Positions 6,628-7,592 of a DNA stretch of 7,592 bases are shown here, in pieces; positions within the stretch are counted from its first letter, which is position 1, and the number at the start of each line of letters is the position of its first letter. The position numbers and the translations under genes were made by a program. The DNA comes from Deltaproteobacteria bacterium. Its GTDB lineage: Bacteria; Desulfobacterota; Desulfobacteria; Desulfobacterales; SG8-13. The notes under the pieces are model-generated. The model was not told the origin of the DNA. It saw nothing but the letters and a program-made list of their open reading frames with translations, and ran no database searches. The stretch covers positions 1-7,592 of the forward strand of contig JAHEIV010000132.1 of the NCBI GenBank assembly GCA_024639205.1, read 5' to 3'.

Positions 6628-7167
6628 ATGGCCAAAAAGGACAAGTCGGAACGAAGAAAAAAAGTCATCGATGTGCTCAACAAGGCAAGGGCAATGGAGA
6701 TGCTGGCCATCACCCAGTACATGAACCAGCACTACAACCTGGATGACATGGACTACGGAGAGCTGGCCGGAAAAGTCAAACTGATCGCCATCGATGAGAT
6801 GCGCCATGCCGAAATGTTCGCAGAGAGAATCAAGGAGCTGGGGGGCGAGCCCGTGTCCGAACCGGACGGGCGTGTCACCAAAGGGCAAAAAGTCGATGTG
6901 GTATTTCCCTTCGATGCGAATCTGGAAGACCACACCATCGACACCTACAACCAGTTTCTGCTGGTCTGCCGGGAAAACGGCGACAGTGTCAGTATGAAGC
7001 TGTTCGAGGCGATCATCGATGAAGAGCAGATCCACTACAACTACTTTGACAACGTCAGTGATCACATCAAAGACCTCGGTGCAACCTATCTGGCAAAAAT
7101 TGCGGGAACCCCTTCTTCGACAGGTCTGGCGCCGAAAGGATTCGCGGTGAGCCCGGAAGCCGAATAA
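6628..7167 (+). CDS. bfr: Bacterioferritin, Desulfovibrio-type
   Basis: A haem-containing ferritin that assembles into a 24-subunit cytoplasmic shell, oxidises Fe(II) and stores the iron as mineral; in anaerobes it also helps remove oxygen and peroxide. The 179 residues closely recall the Desulfovibrio desulfuricans protein, with segments such as NKARAMEM, QYMNQHY, LDDMDYGELA, IDEMRHAE and YLAKIAGTPSSTG. All ferroxidase-centre ligands are present when aligned to the E. coli protein: Glu24, Glu57, His60, Glu100, Glu133 and His136. Met58 corresponds to the axial haem ligand Met52 of E. coli. An AGAGAGGA site (6614-6621) supports the ATG. The D. desulfuricans protein carries iron-coproporphyrin III and its gene is, to my knowledge, next to a rubredoxin gene. 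Here the upstream side is a non-coding gap and the downstream side a dehydrogenase 36 bases away. Confidence 0.96.
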   Translation: MAKKDKSERRKKVIDVLNKARAMEMLAITQYMNQHYNLDDMDYGELAGKVKLIAIDEMRHAEMFAERIKELGGEPVSEPDGRVTKGQKVDVVFPFDANLEDHTIDTYNQFLLVCRENGDSVSMKLFEAIIDEEQIHYNYFDNVSDHIKDLGATYLAKIAGTPSSTGLAPKGFAVSPEAE

Positions 7168-7203
7168 AAACCATCACAGCGAAGTATTCTGCGGGAGACT
7201 AAA

Positions 7204-7592
7204 ATGAGCACCATCCAGGCAGCCGTTATGGACAAAGTCGGCGGAAAGATTCGAGTGAGAGTCGATGCTTTTGCTCAACCCGAACTGGAACCCGGGGCTG
7301 CTTTGTTAAAAACGCGATTCAGCGAAGTGTGCGGAACCGACGTCCATCTCATGCATGACCGCCTGGATGGTGTGCCCTACCCGGTCATCCCCGGCCACGT
7401 CAGCGTGGGAGAAATCGAGGCCATCAACGGAACGGTTACAGACATCGACGGCCGCCCGTTTCAAAGCGGCGACACGGTTACCTTTCTGGATGTGCACGAA
7501 ACCTGCAACGCCTGCTGGTACTGCCTGGTGGCGAAAGCCTCGACCCGCTGTCCCCAGCGGAAGGTCTACGGCATCACCTATTCCGCCCGTGA
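7204..7592 (+). CDS. Zinc-dependent medium-chain alcohol dehydrogenase, N-terminal part
   Basis: Only the first 129 codons are inside the window; the frame is open to the edge. This is the GroES-like catalytic domain of a medium-chain dehydrogenase/reductase, which oxidises an alcohol or polyol with NAD(P). Cys43 in EVCGTDVH and His65 are the expected catalytic zinc ligands. Cys101, Cys104, Cys107 and Cys116 form a structural-zinc lobe with spacing CX2CX2CX8C; X7 is usual before the last Cys. The His65 motif reads GHV instead of the common GHE. The segment RKVYGITYS resembles a subgroup of uncharacterised zinc-binding dehydrogenases that I recall only loosely. The substrate is unknown. A GGGAG ribosome site (7193-7197) supports the ATG at 7204. 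Lying 36 bases after bfr with no terminator between, it is probably co-transcribed with it. The Rossmann cofactor domain is beyond the window. Confidence 0.87.
   Translation, partial: MSTIQAAVMDKVGGKIRVRVDAFAQPELEPGAALLKTRFSEVCGTDVHLMHDRLDGVPYPVIPGHVSVGEIEAINGTVTDIDGRPFQSGDTVTFLDVHETCNACWYCLVAKASTRCPQRKVYGITYSAR

Overview
This window looks like a chromosomal housekeeping segment from an anaerobic, probably sulfate-reducing bacterium of the Desulfobacterota (the former Deltaproteobacteria). The main support is the bacterioferritin at 6628-7167, which closely resembles, from memory, the 179-residue Desulfovibrio bacterioferritin. The moderately GC-rich composition, the direct-sulfhydrylation methionine enzyme and the lipoprotein-type SppA are compatible with this but do not prove it. 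No database search was possible, so the taxonomy is an inference.

All genes lie on the + strand. Bases 1-32 may hold the last codons of an upstream gene whose PEAEAL-like ending is compatible with glucose-6-phosphate dehydrogenase. Transketolase (135-2138) and 6-phosphogluconolactonase (2266-3036) follow, giving a pentose-phosphate block. After a 143-base gap with a plausible sigma-70 promoter, a tandem direct repeat and a leader hairpin comes an O-acetylhomoserine sulfhydrylase, metY (3180-4472). A HAD-family phosphatase (4551-5291) and an SppA-type S49 peptidase with a lipoprotein signal (5319-6308) follow at short distances and probably belong to the same transcript.

A 319-base gap (6309-6627) is more AT-rich than its surroundings. 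It holds a perfect 10-base palindrome, a long imperfect hairpin close to the next gene and an unrecognised open frame that is probably not a gene. Bacterioferritin follows. After only 36 bases comes the N-terminal part of a zinc-dependent medium-chain alcohol dehydrogenase, cut off by the window end at 7592.

Functionally, the first block makes NADPH and interconverts sugar phosphates, metY assimilates sulfide into homocysteine, SppA acts in envelope protein turnover, and bacterioferritin stores iron and limits oxidative damage. I see no mobile elements, CRISPR arrays, tRNA or rRNA genes, or defence systems. No exciting undescribed system is evident. The items most worth a second look are the control regions before metY and bfr, the bfr/dehydrogenase pairing, and the altered zinc-site motif of the terminal dehydrogenase.
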